A DNA stretch of 64,000 bases, taken from the NCBI GenBank assembly GCA_022072165.1, contig JAJVIF010000001.1, forward strand, positions 1,081,353 to 1,145,352, in the 5' to 3' direction. Of the stretch, positions 27,206 through 35,152 are shown one piece after another. Each line of letters begins with the position of its first letter. Position 1 is the first letter of the stretch. The notes under the pieces were generated by a model. It was not told the DNA's origin. It saw only the letters and a program-made list of their open reading frames with translations, and did no database searches. The position numbers and the translations under genes were made by a program. Origin of the DNA: a bacterium. Lineage in GTDB: Bacteria; JAJVIF01.

Positions 27206-28398
27206 TCGTCAGCCTTTACCTGCGACACCAGTTGCTGCGGACCAGAGCGCTTCCGGACATCCGGCCACCAGGGAGCGGTGACACGCAGCGACTCCGGGCG
27301 AAACGTAGTTCCCCGTCTTCTCGCTTCCAGATACTGCGGGTACCCGACAAGCTGCGAAACTGGTCGACGGCGTCCGGGGAGCGTGCACGCCACCGGCACC
27401 GGTCCGGGCTTGCGGAGGCGCTTCAGCACCATCCCTGCCAGTTCCGCACAGAACTCCGGGTCGGCATTGACGCAGGGCACGGTGGCGAAAGCGCTGATGC
27501 CGCATTCCGACGCCAGCTCCCGATACTGGTGATCGATCTCCTCCAGGGACTCCAGATTGTCCGCGACGAAGCTGATCGGTACGGCGATGATCCCCTCGAC
27601 TCCTTCATCCGACCACCGGGGAATGGCCTCATCGGTATAGGGCTTCAGCCATTCCACGGGACCCACCCGCGACTGAAAAGTCACTTCCCAGCGTCCGACA
27701 TACCCCACCTCCCGTACCAGTGCGGCCGCAGTCGCCCTGATTTGCCGCGGGTATGGGTCTCCCTGATCTACGAAGCTTTGCGGCAGCCCATGCGCTGAGA
27801 ACATCAGCACCCGGTTGCCGGTCAGACGGGCGTCATCCCATTCCTGCAGTGACTGCCGCAGCCGGTCGCCGAACGTGCGAATGAACCCAGGATAGGTCGG
27901 GAATTGCGGGAGCGTGTCCCAGGGCATCGATGGCGCGAGGGTCGCCATCACCTGCCGCATGGCGTTGATGGTGCTGCCGACAGTCGAGATCGAGTAATGC
28001 GGGTACATCGGTGCCAACAGAATTCGGTCCACGCCCTGGGACAGCAGCTCTCTGACACCCTCTGCCAGGGTCGGCAGCCCATAACGCATCCCGATGCTCA
28101 CCGGTACAGCGACCCCTGCAGCCTCCAGCTCCCGGCGCACCAGTTCCGACTGTTCCTGCGTAATGGGGACCAGCGGCGAGGACCCACCCAGGGTCGCATA
28201 GGCCCGGGCGACCTTGGGGGTACGAAAGTAGACGATGATTTCAGCCAGTGCTCGCTGCCCCAGCGGACCCAACGGCGTATCGAAGATGTCAGGGTCCGTA
28301 AAGAGATCCCGCAGAACGAGGGGGATTTCCTCCAGCGACCGGGGGCCGCCGAAATTCGCGATGAGCACGCCAGGCTGGCCGGGGATGTCGCGTGTCAT
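27202..28398 (-). CDS. hemH: Ferrochelatase
   Basis: A 398-residue enzyme that inserts ferrous iron into the porphyrin. The start GVLIANFGGPRSLEEI and the region LAPMYPHYSISTVGS are typical. The metal-site histidine is in FSAHGLPQSF (His 203), and the conserved glutamate in SFVADNLESLEEID (Glu 283). It is longer than the usual 310-370 residues because of a basic C-terminal tail of about 60 residues with two or three cysteines upstream (VPCVNADPEFC). That spacing could suit an Fe-S cluster as in some ferrochelatases, but the full four-cysteine set is not seen. It sits between hemN and hemY in the operon. Confidence 0.95.
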   Translation of the reverse strand: MTRDIPGQPGVLIANFGGPRSLEEIPLVLRDLFTDPDIFDTPLGPLGQRALAEIIVYFRTPKVARAYATLGGSSPLVPITQEQSELVRRELEAAGVAVPVSIGMRYGLPTLAEGVRELLSQGVDRILLAPMYPHYSISTVGSTINAMRQVMATLAPSMPWDTLPQFPTYPGFIRTFGDRLRQSLQEWDDARLTGNRVLMFSAHGLPQSFVDQGDPYPRQIRATAAALVREVGYVGRWEVTFQSRVGPVEWLKPYTDEAIPRWSDEGVEGIIAVPISFVADNLESLEEIDHQYRELASECGISAFATVPCVNADPEFCAELAGMVLKRLRKPGPVPVACTLPGRRRPVSQLVGYPQYLEARRRGTTFRPESLRVTAPWWPDVRKRSGPQQLVSQVKADE

Positions 28399-28401
28399 GA
28401 C

Positions 28402-29802
28402 TCACAACGTCCGGGAGAACTGACGCTCCCGCCCCTGTCGTGGCAGATACGCATCGAAGACCATGCAGATGTTGCGAACGAAGAAGCGTCCGATGGGCGT
28501 CACTTCCAGTCTCCCGGGTGCCAGTGTCAGCAATCCATCCGCGATGAGCGGCTGCAGGTCCGCGAGCTCCGGCGCGAAATGCCCGGCGAAATCGATGCCC
28601 CACCGCAATTCAAACGCGGGGATGTCCAGGACAAAGTTGCAGGTCAGATCGAGGATCAGTTCCCGGCGCAGTTCATCTTCCCGGGTGAGTCGATACCCCC
28701 GATGGACCGGCAAGGCACCCTGCTCGATCGCGTGGTAGTAGTCCGGAAGCTTCTTGACGTTTTGCGCGTAGGTGGTTCCCAGGTCGCTGATAGCGGACAC
28801 CCCATGCGCCAGCACATCGGTCCCCCGCTGGGTGGTATAGCCCATGAAGTTGCGGTGCAGGCTCTGCTCCTGCTGCGCCAGGACCAGTTCATCCTCTGGC
28901 AGGGCAAAATGGTCGAATCCGATGGCGACATACCCCGCGGACCGCAGGGCTTCCCAGGCGTGAAGAAAGAGCTCGAATTTGGCGGGCCCTTCCAGCCGCG
29001 GCAGTTCGCCGAAGCGTCGCTGCGCCGGACTCTTCCAGGGGACATGGGCATAGCTGTAGAGCGCAATACGACTCGGTCGCAGGTGCAGCACGGTCTGGAG
29101 TGTGTCGGCAAACGTCCCGATCGTCTGCTGCGGGAGGCCGTAGATCAGATCCAGATTGATCGCCTCCTGCCCCCGCTCTCTCAGAGACTGGATGGTCCAT
29201 TCGGTCTGTTCCCGGGACTGGTGCCGGTTGATCACTTCCTGCACTGTCGGATCAAAATCCTGCACGCCCAGCGAGTACCGGTTGAACCCTGCTGCGTGCA
29301 ACATGTCGAGGTGACTCGCGGTGACGGTCCGGGGGTCGAGTTCCACCGCCAGTTCTGCTCCCGGAGCAAAGCGATAGTGCGACTGGAACGCGGACATCAG
29401 CTCAGATAGCTGCGGCGGTGTCAGGTAATTCGGTGTCCCACCTCCCAGATGAAACTGTGCCACTGGACGCTCAGTCTCCACCCGTGCAGCCATCAGTTCG
29501 ATTTCTTTCAGCAGCGCTTCTAGATACGGCGCGACCAGTCCCTTGTCCTCGGTGATGATGGTGTTACAGCCGCAAAAGTGACAGCGGGTCAGGCAGAAGG
29601 GCAGATGCGTGTAGAGCGAGAGCGGGTCGGTCGCCGTGCGCATCTCGCGGTTCGCCGCCAGCGATGCTTCCCAGTCTGTCCAGCCGAAGGCTTCCGAAAA
29701 GCGGGGTGCTGTGGGGTACGACGTGTACCGGGGGCCGCTGGTGTCGAGCTTCTCCAGCAGCGGCAGCAGGGTGGCGAAGTCCGGGGTGACAGCACTGCTC
29801 AT
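28402..29802 (-). CDS. hemN: Oxygen-independent coproporphyrinogen III oxidase (radical SAM)
   Basis: A 466-residue true HemN, which decarboxylates two propionates of coproporphyrinogen III with SAM radicals. It begins with GPRYTSYPTAPRF, and the cluster motif FCLTRCHFCGC gives the CxxxCxxC cysteines 70, 74 and 77 plus the extra Cys 79 that separates HemN from the HemW heme chaperone. LGGGTPNYL and YSLGVQDFDPTVQEVINR follow. The C-terminal RNICMVFDAYL is also specific for HemN. It overlaps hemE by 4 bp. As no oxygen-dependent HemF is visible, this enzyme would allow heme synthesis at low oxygen, while HemY beside it needs an acceptor such as oxygen. Confidence 0.95.
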   Translation of the reverse strand: MSSAVTPDFATLLPLLEKLDTSGPRYTSYPTAPRFSEAFGWTDWEASLAANREMRTATDPLSLYTHLPFCLTRCHFCGCNTIITEDKGLVAPYLEALLKEIELMAARVETERPVAQFHLGGGTPNYLTPPQLSELMSAFQSHYRFAPGAELAVELDPRTVTASHLDMLHAAGFNRYSLGVQDFDPTVQEVINRHQSREQTEWTIQSLRERGQEAINLDLIYGLPQQTIGTFADTLQTVLHLRPSRIALYSYAHVPWKSPAQRRFGELPRLEGPAKFELFLHAWEALRSAGYVAIGFDHFALPEDELVLAQQEQSLHRNFMGYTTQRGTDVLAHGVSAISDLGTTYAQNVKKLPDYYHAIEQGALPVHRGYRLTREDELRRELILDLTCNFVLDIPAFELRWGIDFAGHFAPELADLQPLIADGLLTLAPGRLEVTPIGRFFVRNICMVFDAYLPRQGRERQFSRTL

Positions 29803-30857
29803 GCGCGTTGCACCCCTGCCGGCGCACTGGTCCGGAGTTGTTGCACGGCCTGCACGAACGCCTGCGCTCCTTCAACTGGGGTGTCGCGCAGAATCCCATG
29901 CCCAAGATTGAAGATGTGTCCCGGCGCGCCACCCATCCCTTCATGGAGGTCCTGCACGGCGCGCTGAATTTCCTCAGCGGGTCCATAAAGCAGGGCAGGA
30001 TCCAGGTTTCCCTGCAGCGCTGGCGCAGGCCCGAGGCTCAGTCGGAGCGCTGCGAGGTCCTGACCGTAGTCGATGCCATACACATCAGCCCCCACTGGCA
30101 GTGTCTCGGCCCAGTACCCCCCGATGCCGCGCGGGAAATAGACCAACGGAGCCCCGGTGCGTCCCCGAAGTTCCTGGATCATCTCCTGCATGACCGGGAC
30201 AACAAACGCGCGGAAGTCTGCCGGCGGTAGCTCCCCGGCCCAGGTGTCGAAGAGCATCAGGACATTCGCCCCAGCCTCCGCCTGCATCGCCAGGTACGGC
30301 ACCATCGCCTCAGCAAGACGCTGCAACAGGGCCCGGAACAACGCCGGCTCCTGGTGGCGCATCCGACGCAATGTACGGTGTTCTTTCCCCCCCTCGCCCT
30401 CCACGAGGTATGTCGCGAGCGTGAACGGCGCGCCGCAGAATCCGATGAGCCCGACCTCCTCGCCGATCCGGGTACGGATCGCCTGATGCGCCTCGCCCAC
30501 AAATCCCATCGCAGTCGCCAGATCCACCGATGCCAGTGCCGCCAGGTCTGCACTGGTTCTCACAGGATTCAGAATGCGCGGGCCACCATCGCCAATTCGC
30601 AACTCGATGCCCAGCGGCTCCAGTGGCGTGAGGATGTCCTGGAAGATGATGACCGCATCGACATCGAGGCGGTCCAGGGGCTGTACAGAGATGTCGCGGC
30701 ACAGGACCGGCGTCTTGCAGCAGGTGAGGAATTCGTGCTCCGCCCGGAGGGCGCGATACTCGGGGAGGTAGCGTCCCGCCTGACGCATGAGCCAGACCGG
30801 CGGCCGGTCCACCGGTTGACATCTGGCGGCCGCCAGGAGTCGTTCGCGTTTGTTCAT
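29799..30857 (-). CDS. hemE: Uroporphyrinogen decarboxylase
   Basis: A 352-residue enzyme converting uroporphyrinogen III to coproporphyrinogen III. The family signature MRQAGRYLPEYR is at residues 24-35, the substrate aspartate lies in IIFQDILTPLEPLG, and GFCGAPFTLATYLVEG and FDTWAGELPPADF follow. The C-terminal FNLGHGILRDTPVE is the second family signature. The ATG at 30857 has GAGG close upstream. It follows the response regulator gene by 83 bases, the widest gap inside the heme operon, so a secondary promoter there is possible; none is obvious. Confidence 0.97.
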   Translation of the reverse strand: MNKRERLLAAARCQPVDRPPVWLMRQAGRYLPEYRALRAEHEFLTCCKTPVLCRDISVQPLDRLDVDAVIIFQDILTPLEPLGIELRIGDGGPRILNPVRTSADLAALASVDLATAMGFVGEAHQAIRTRIGEEVGLIGFCGAPFTLATYLVEGEGGKEHRTLRRMRHQEPALFRALLQRLAEAMVPYLAMQAEAGANVLMLFDTWAGELPPADFRAFVVPVMQEMIQELRGRTGAPLVYFPRGIGGYWAETLPVGADVYGIDYGQDLAALRLSLGPAPALQGNLDPALLYGPAEEIQRAVQDLHEGMGGAPGHIFNLGHGILRDTPVEGAQAFVQAVQQLRTSAPAGVQRA

Positions 30858-30940
30858 GGTGCCTCGTGCCTGCGTTCTCTCTGTCCGGACATACCGTGCC
30901 AGCCACGCAATGTCGGGTTGTCACCGGCCTGTCATACCGC

Positions 30941-31633
30941 CTATCCCTCGAACCGGTAGCCCCGCCCATAGACGCTGATGATGTATTGCGGCTGACTCCG
31001 GTCCGGTTCGAATTCCTTACGGAGTTTGACAATGAAGTTATCCACAGTCCGTTCCGTGGGCATGGCCTCCGGACCCCAGACCCGCTCGATCAGTTCCGCC
31101 CGATCGATAACCTCGCCCCGCCGCTCAATAAAGAGCCGCATGATCTCGAATTCCTTGCGTCCGAGGGTCTGACGTCCGCTGTTACCGATTGCTTCTTGGG
31201 AGCGCAAATCAACCGAGTATGGACCGAACTGGTAGACCCCGCCATGCGGCGCATAGGCCGGCTGCCGGGAGCGCTCGATCAGCCGGGCAACCCGCAGCTT
31301 GAGTTCCTGCAGCGCGAAGGGCTTCGTCAGGTAGTCATCGACCCCGGCGGAAAAGCCGGCTTCTTTGCTGGAAAGATCATCCTTGGCGGTCAGCATCAGA
31401 ATCGGCACCCGATTCCCCACCGCCCGCAAACTCCTGGCAATCGAGAATCCGTCTTCACCGGGGAGCATGACATCCAGGATCACCAGGTCCGGCGCTGCGA
31501 CAGCAATCTGCTCCACGGCCCCCTCTCCTGACCTGAGCCATTCCAGCCGGTAGCCCTCGCCAGTGAGATTGGCGTTGATCAGCTGGCCGATGAGGAACTC
31601 ATCCTCTACAAGCGTGATGCGTCCTGCGCTCAT
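30941..31633 (-). CDS. OmpR/PhoB-family response regulator
   Basis: A 230-residue DNA-binding response regulator. The receiver domain has the acidic pair VEDE (10-11), phosphoacceptor Asp 54 in LVILDVMLPGEDG, the Thr in LMLTAKDD and Lys 104 in YLTKPF. The C-terminal winged helix ends with TVDNFIVKLRKEFEP and the wing YIISVYGRGYRF, which marks the OmpR/PhoB class. The partner kinase gene ends 3 bases before its start. The pair lies between hemL and hemE in the same direction, so it is made together with the heme enzymes and may sense a heme-related or redox signal. That link is inference from position. Confidence 0.95.
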   Translation of the reverse strand: MSAGRITLVEDEFLIGQLINANLTGEGYRLEWLRSGEGAVEQIAVAAPDLVILDVMLPGEDGFSIARSLRAVGNRVPILMLTAKDDLSSKEAGFSAGVDDYLTKPFALQELKLRVARLIERSRQPAYAPHGGVYQFGPYSVDLRSQEAIGNSGRQTLGRKEFEIMRLFIERRGEVIDRAELIERVWGPEAMPTERTVDNFIVKLRKEFEPDRSQPQYIISVYGRGYRFEG

Positions 31634-31636
31634 CCC

Positions 31637-32788
31637 CTACCCCGCTGGAATGAGATCCCTGGTCGGGACCAGATCATCGAACGTCCCTCGCGGGAGCCGG
31701 AGGGTGATGGTAGTCCCCTGCTGGGGTCCGGGGGAGGCAGCCTGCACCCTGCCCCCCGCCATCGTCACCAGCTTCCGGACCAGATAGAGTCCCAGCCCGG
31801 TCCCTTCGCTGGTGCGGGTCAGCTCATCCCCGGCCCGCCAGAAGCGATCGAACACTCGCGGGACATCCGCAGCCTGAAGCCCAATCCCCTGGTCCGACAG
31901 ACTGAGCACGGCTTCGGCTTCCTCACCGCGTAGCTCCACGCTGATCACTGGCACACCGGGCGAATACTTCAGCGCGTTGTCGAGCAGATTGTCGAGCACC
32001 AGTTGCAGGGCCCCCCGATCAAACCGGGCCACAATGGGATTGGGGCAGTCCAACGTCAGACTCCCTTCCCGGGCGGTCACATCCGCCTCCCGGGCCTTGG
32101 CCCAGATCCGGACTTCCCGCCCAAGCTCCAGCGGCTCCAGATGGAGCCTGAGACGCCGGGCATCGAGGGCGCTGGTCTGCAGCATGTTGGCGATGAGCCG
32201 CTCCAGTCGCTGAATCTGCACCAGTCCCGCTTCCAGCATCGGGGCCGGATCCCCCAGCGCGGCAGGTTGGTCCTTCAGCGTCTCCAGTAGCAGGCGCAGC
32301 GAAGCGAGCGGGGACTTCAGTTCATGGGTCGCGGCCTGCAGGAAATTGGTCATCTCCCAGTTCAGCCGTAGAGCCTTGCTCTGACTCGCCGCCACGGCAC
32401 CCAGCGAAATGATGACCAGCGCCAGCAGCAGCGACCCCTCTCCCAGGATCATGACCCGGCGTCGCTCGTACGACGCATGAATCGCCGTTTCCGCCGAGGG
32501 GGAGAGCACCACCACCTCATGGGGGCTTCCGGGAAGGATGACCTGAAACGCGTGCTCACTGGCTGACGCCTCAGCCTTCGGGATCCGCTCCAGCCCTGGG
32601 GGGAGCGGTCCGGGGTCCGCCGCCAGCGCCCACTCCAGCGCTTCGACCTGGGCTGCATGAATGGCGCCCTGCTCCAAATCGTTGACCCGCCGCAGGAAGA
32701 ACACGCCCCACCACACCACCAGGATGGCCAGCATCAGGCTGGACAGCAGGAAAAAGAGGAGAGCCGGTTGACGCCAGGCGGTGCGCAT
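31637..32788 (-). CDS. Membrane sensor histidine kinase
   Basis: A 383-residue two-helix sensor kinase. Membrane helices span about 8-31 and 113-134, with an extracytoplasmic sensor of only about 80 residues between them. No HAMP domain is evident: the second helix runs almost directly into the dimerisation helix, whose phospho-His 155 lies in QAATHELKSPLASLR. The ATPase domain has the N box DNLLDNALKYSP, the G1 box DQGIGL, an F box FDRFWRA and the G2 box GTGLGLYLVRKL. All catalytic parts are present. The small periplasmic domain shows no cysteine or heme-binding CxxCH motif. It starts 25 bases after hemL. Confidence 0.94.
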   Translation of the reverse strand: MRTAWRQPALLFFLLSSLMLAILVVWWGVFFLRRVNDLEQGAIHAAQVEALEWALAADPGPLPPGLERIPKAEASASEHAFQVILPGSPHEVVVLSPSAETAIHASYERRRVMILGEGSLLLALVIISLGAVAASQSKALRLNWEMTNFLQAATHELKSPLASLRLLLETLKDQPAALGDPAPMLEAGLVQIQRLERLIANMLQTSALDARRLRLHLEPLELGREVRIWAKAREADVTAREGSLTLDCPNPIVARFDRGALQLVLDNLLDNALKYSPGVPVISVELRGEEAEAVLSLSDQGIGLQAADVPRVFDRFWRAGDELTRTSEGTGLGLYLVRKLVTMAGGRVQAASPGPQQGTTITLRLPRGTFDDLVPTRDLIPAG

Positions 32789-32813
32789 TGTCCGGGGGAG
32801 TGTACCGGCCCCG

Positions 32814-34091
32814 CTATGCCCTCGCGAAAAAGTCGTGCAGGACGTTCAGCAATCGCTCCACATCTGCTGGTGTGTGGGCGGTCGAGAGGAACCCGACCTC
32901 ATACCCGCTCGGGGCCCAATAGATACCAGACTCCAGCAGGTGGCGATGCAAGGCGGCATACGCCGGCATCGCTTCGGCGGAGATGTCAGCGGCCTGACGG
33001 ATGCTCACTTGGGGGACCCCATAGCCCCAAAAGACCGACCCCAGCCGGAAGAAAGTCCAGGGCCATGACGTGTCCACGCCCGCTTCAAGGGCAGCCCCCA
33101 GCGACTCCAACTGATCGTAGATCCCCTCGGTTTGCAGCACCCGGAGCGTCGCCAGTCCGGCAGCCATCGCGACCGGATTCCCACTCAGGGTCCCAGCCTG
33201 ATAGACCGGCCCCAGAGGGGCCAGATGCTCCATCACCTCGCGCCGACCCACCACCGCCCCTACCGGCATCCCGCCGCCGATGATTTTCCCGAGGGTCACC
33301 AGATCGGCTCCGATGCAGTTGGTGAGTCCGCCCCAGCCATAGCGGAAGCCCGAGATCACTTCGTCGAGGATCAACAGTGCGCCATGCTCAGCACAGAGGC
33401 GCTGCAACGTTCCGGTGAAGGTGTCATCCAGCAGGATCAGCCCGTTATTCGCCGGCAAGGGTTCGATGATAGCGGCTGCCAGTTCGCTACCAAAGGACGC
33501 AAAGACCGCTTCCAGGGCCGGGATGTCATTCAGCGGCGCGACCAGGGTCTCTGCGGCGAATCCTTCGGGGACTCCAGCGGAGCCGGGGAGTCCCTGGGTC
33601 ACCACCCCGCTGCCAGCCTGTACCAGCAGATGATCAACGTGGCCGTGGTAGCACCCGGCAAACTTCAGGACTTTCGGCCGTCCGGTTGCCCCCCGGGCCA
33701 GACGAATGGCGGTCATCACTGCTTCGGTCCCACTGGAAACAAACCGGACCTGCTCGAATCCAGGAAACGCACTGACAATCAGTTCCGCCAGTTCGACATC
33801 AGCAGGGGTCGGCGTACCGAAAGAGAGTCCCTTCGCCGCAGCTTCCTGCACAGCGCTGACGACTGCCGGATGCGCGTGACCAAGGATCAGCGGACCCCAG
33901 GAGTGGCAGTAATCGGTGTACGCATTGCCATCCGCGTCCCAGATCTGCGCGCCTGCCCCCCGGGTCATGAAGAGCGGCGTCCCTCCCACATGGCGAAACG
34001 CCCGGACCGGCGAATGCACGCCGCCAGGGATTACCTGTTGCGCACGCTCAAAGAGTGCTGCGGACTGGCTGATCACGGTCGACTGCGACAT
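32814..34091 (-). CDS. hemL: Glutamate-1-semialdehyde 2,1-aminomutase
   Basis: A 425-residue PLP enzyme making 5-aminolevulinate from glutamate-1-semialdehyde, the second step of the C5 heme pathway. IPGGVHSPVRAF, VSSGTEAVMTAIRLAR, the LILDEVISGFRYG aspartate and the PLP-binding Lys 269 in TLGKIIGGGMPVGA are present, and the length is standard. The ATG at 34091 has GGAGGG about 11 bases upstream; a longer frame overlaps hemB and lacks similarity. It is unusual that its N-terminal half is so close to hemB, 40 bases, which fits co-transcription with hemA, hemC/D and hemB. Confidence 0.97.
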   Translation of the reverse strand: MSQSTVISQSAALFERAQQVIPGGVHSPVRAFRHVGGTPLFMTRGAGAQIWDADGNAYTDYCHSWGPLILGHAHPAVVSAVQEAAAKGLSFGTPTPADVELAELIVSAFPGFEQVRFVSSGTEAVMTAIRLARGATGRPKVLKFAGCYHGHVDHLLVQAGSGVVTQGLPGSAGVPEGFAAETLVAPLNDIPALEAVFASFGSELAAAIIEPLPANNGLILLDDTFTGTLQRLCAEHGALLILDEVISGFRYGWGGLTNCIGADLVTLGKIIGGGMPVGAVVGRREVMEHLAPLGPVYQAGTLSGNPVAMAAGLATLRVLQTEGIYDQLESLGAALEAGVDTSWPWTFFRLGSVFWGYGVPQVSIRQAADISAEAMPAYAALHRHLLESGIYWAPSGYEVGFLSTAHTPADVERLLNVLHDFFARA

Positions 34092-34131
34092 CTGCGGAGA
34101 CCCTCCGGGGGCGCGATCTGCTGCCGGAACG

Positions 34132-35142
34132 CTAGAGGACCTGAGCCTGGAGCAGTTCCCGGGCGTGATAGGTGATGAGGATACCGGCACCGGCACGGAC
34201 CATCCCGGTCAGATTCTCCAGCGCGAGCGACACCACTTCGCCGAGGCCCGCCTGCGCCATCAGATGCACCATGGCGTATTCGCCAGAGACGTTGTACGCC
34301 GCCACCGGGAGGTCAGTCCGGGAGCGCACGTCCGCAATGACATCGAGGTAAGCCAGCGCTGGCTTCACCATGAGGATGTCCGCCCCCTCGGATTCATCAA
34401 GGGCAGCTTCCAGACGCCCCTGCCGTCCGTTGCGTGGATCAAGCTGGTAACTGCGCCGATCCCCGAAACCGGGAGCCGAGCCCGCCGCTTCCCGGAAGGG
34501 ACCGTAGTACGCGCTCGCGAACTTGACGGCGTAGCTCATGATCGGAACATGGCTCAGCCCTGCGCTATCGAGCAGCAGACGTATCGCCCCCACCCGGCCA
34601 TCCATCATGTCTGAGGGGGCGACGACATCCGCTCCGGCTTCGGCATGTGTCAGCGCGACCCGCGCCAGCTGCATCGCGGACACATCATTCTGAATCCGGC
34701 CAGTCGCCGCATCCGGAAAGCCGCAATGCCCGTGGGTCAGATACGCGCACTGGCAGACATCGGTCATCACCAGCAGGTCCGCTCCGAATTCCTGCTTTAG
34801 CGCCCGGACCGCCTGAGGCACGATGCCTCCGGGGTCTGCCGCGATGTCGCCGCTTTCATCTTTACCGGCCGGAAGCCCGAAGAGCAGGACCGAACGTATT
34901 CCCAACGCGAGGTCCGCAGCACACTGCTCTACCAGACCCGGAATAGTCACACGACTCAGCCCCGGCAATGCCTGAATTGGGCCAGCCGCCGCTGGGCCTT
35001 CCACGACAAAGTGCGGCATCACCAGCTGCGAACGATGCAGTCGGGTCTCCGCGACCAGTTCCCGCATGAGAGGATTTTCGCGCAGGCGTCGCGGACGAAA
35101 CATCCCCGCCGGCACAAACAGAGGCTCGTCTGGTGAGTCCAT
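34132..35142 (-). CDS. hemB: Porphobilinogen synthase (5-aminolevulinate dehydratase)
   Basis: A 336-residue enzyme joining two 5-aminolevulinates into porphobilinogen. The zinc-site cysteines are seen in VMTDVCQCAYLTHGHCGF, so this is a zinc-dependent type rather than the Asp-rich Mg type. The Schiff-base lysines lie in IMSYAVKFASAYYGPFR and MVKPALAYLD. The ATG at 35142 has AAGGAG seven bases upstream, overlapping the end of the hemC/hemD gene. It is the third gene of the heme operon. Confidence 0.97.
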   Translation of the reverse strand: MDSPDEPLFVPAGMFRPRRLRENPLMRELVAETRLHRSQLVMPHFVVEGPAAAGPIQALPGLSRVTIPGLVEQCAADLALGIRSVLLFGLPAGKDESGDIAADPGGIVPQAVRALKQEFGADLLVMTDVCQCAYLTHGHCGFPDAATGRIQNDVSAMQLARVALTHAEAGADVVAPSDMMDGRVGAIRLLLDSAGLSHVPIMSYAVKFASAYYGPFREAAGSAPGFGDRRSYQLDPRNGRQGRLEAALDESEGADILMVKPALAYLDVIADVRSRTDLPVAAYNVSGEYAMVHLMAQAGLGEVVSLALENLTGMVRAGAGILITYHARELLQAQVL

Positions 35143-35152
35143 CTCGCGCTCC

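Noticed and set aside
27904-29409. 501-residue plus-strand frame across hemH and hemN
   Set aside because: Runs antisense over two certain heme genes with catalytic motifs.
34092-34196. Longer hemL start overlapping hemB
   Set aside because: The extra 35 residues resemble no aminomutase, and the ATG at 34091 has a good ribosome site.
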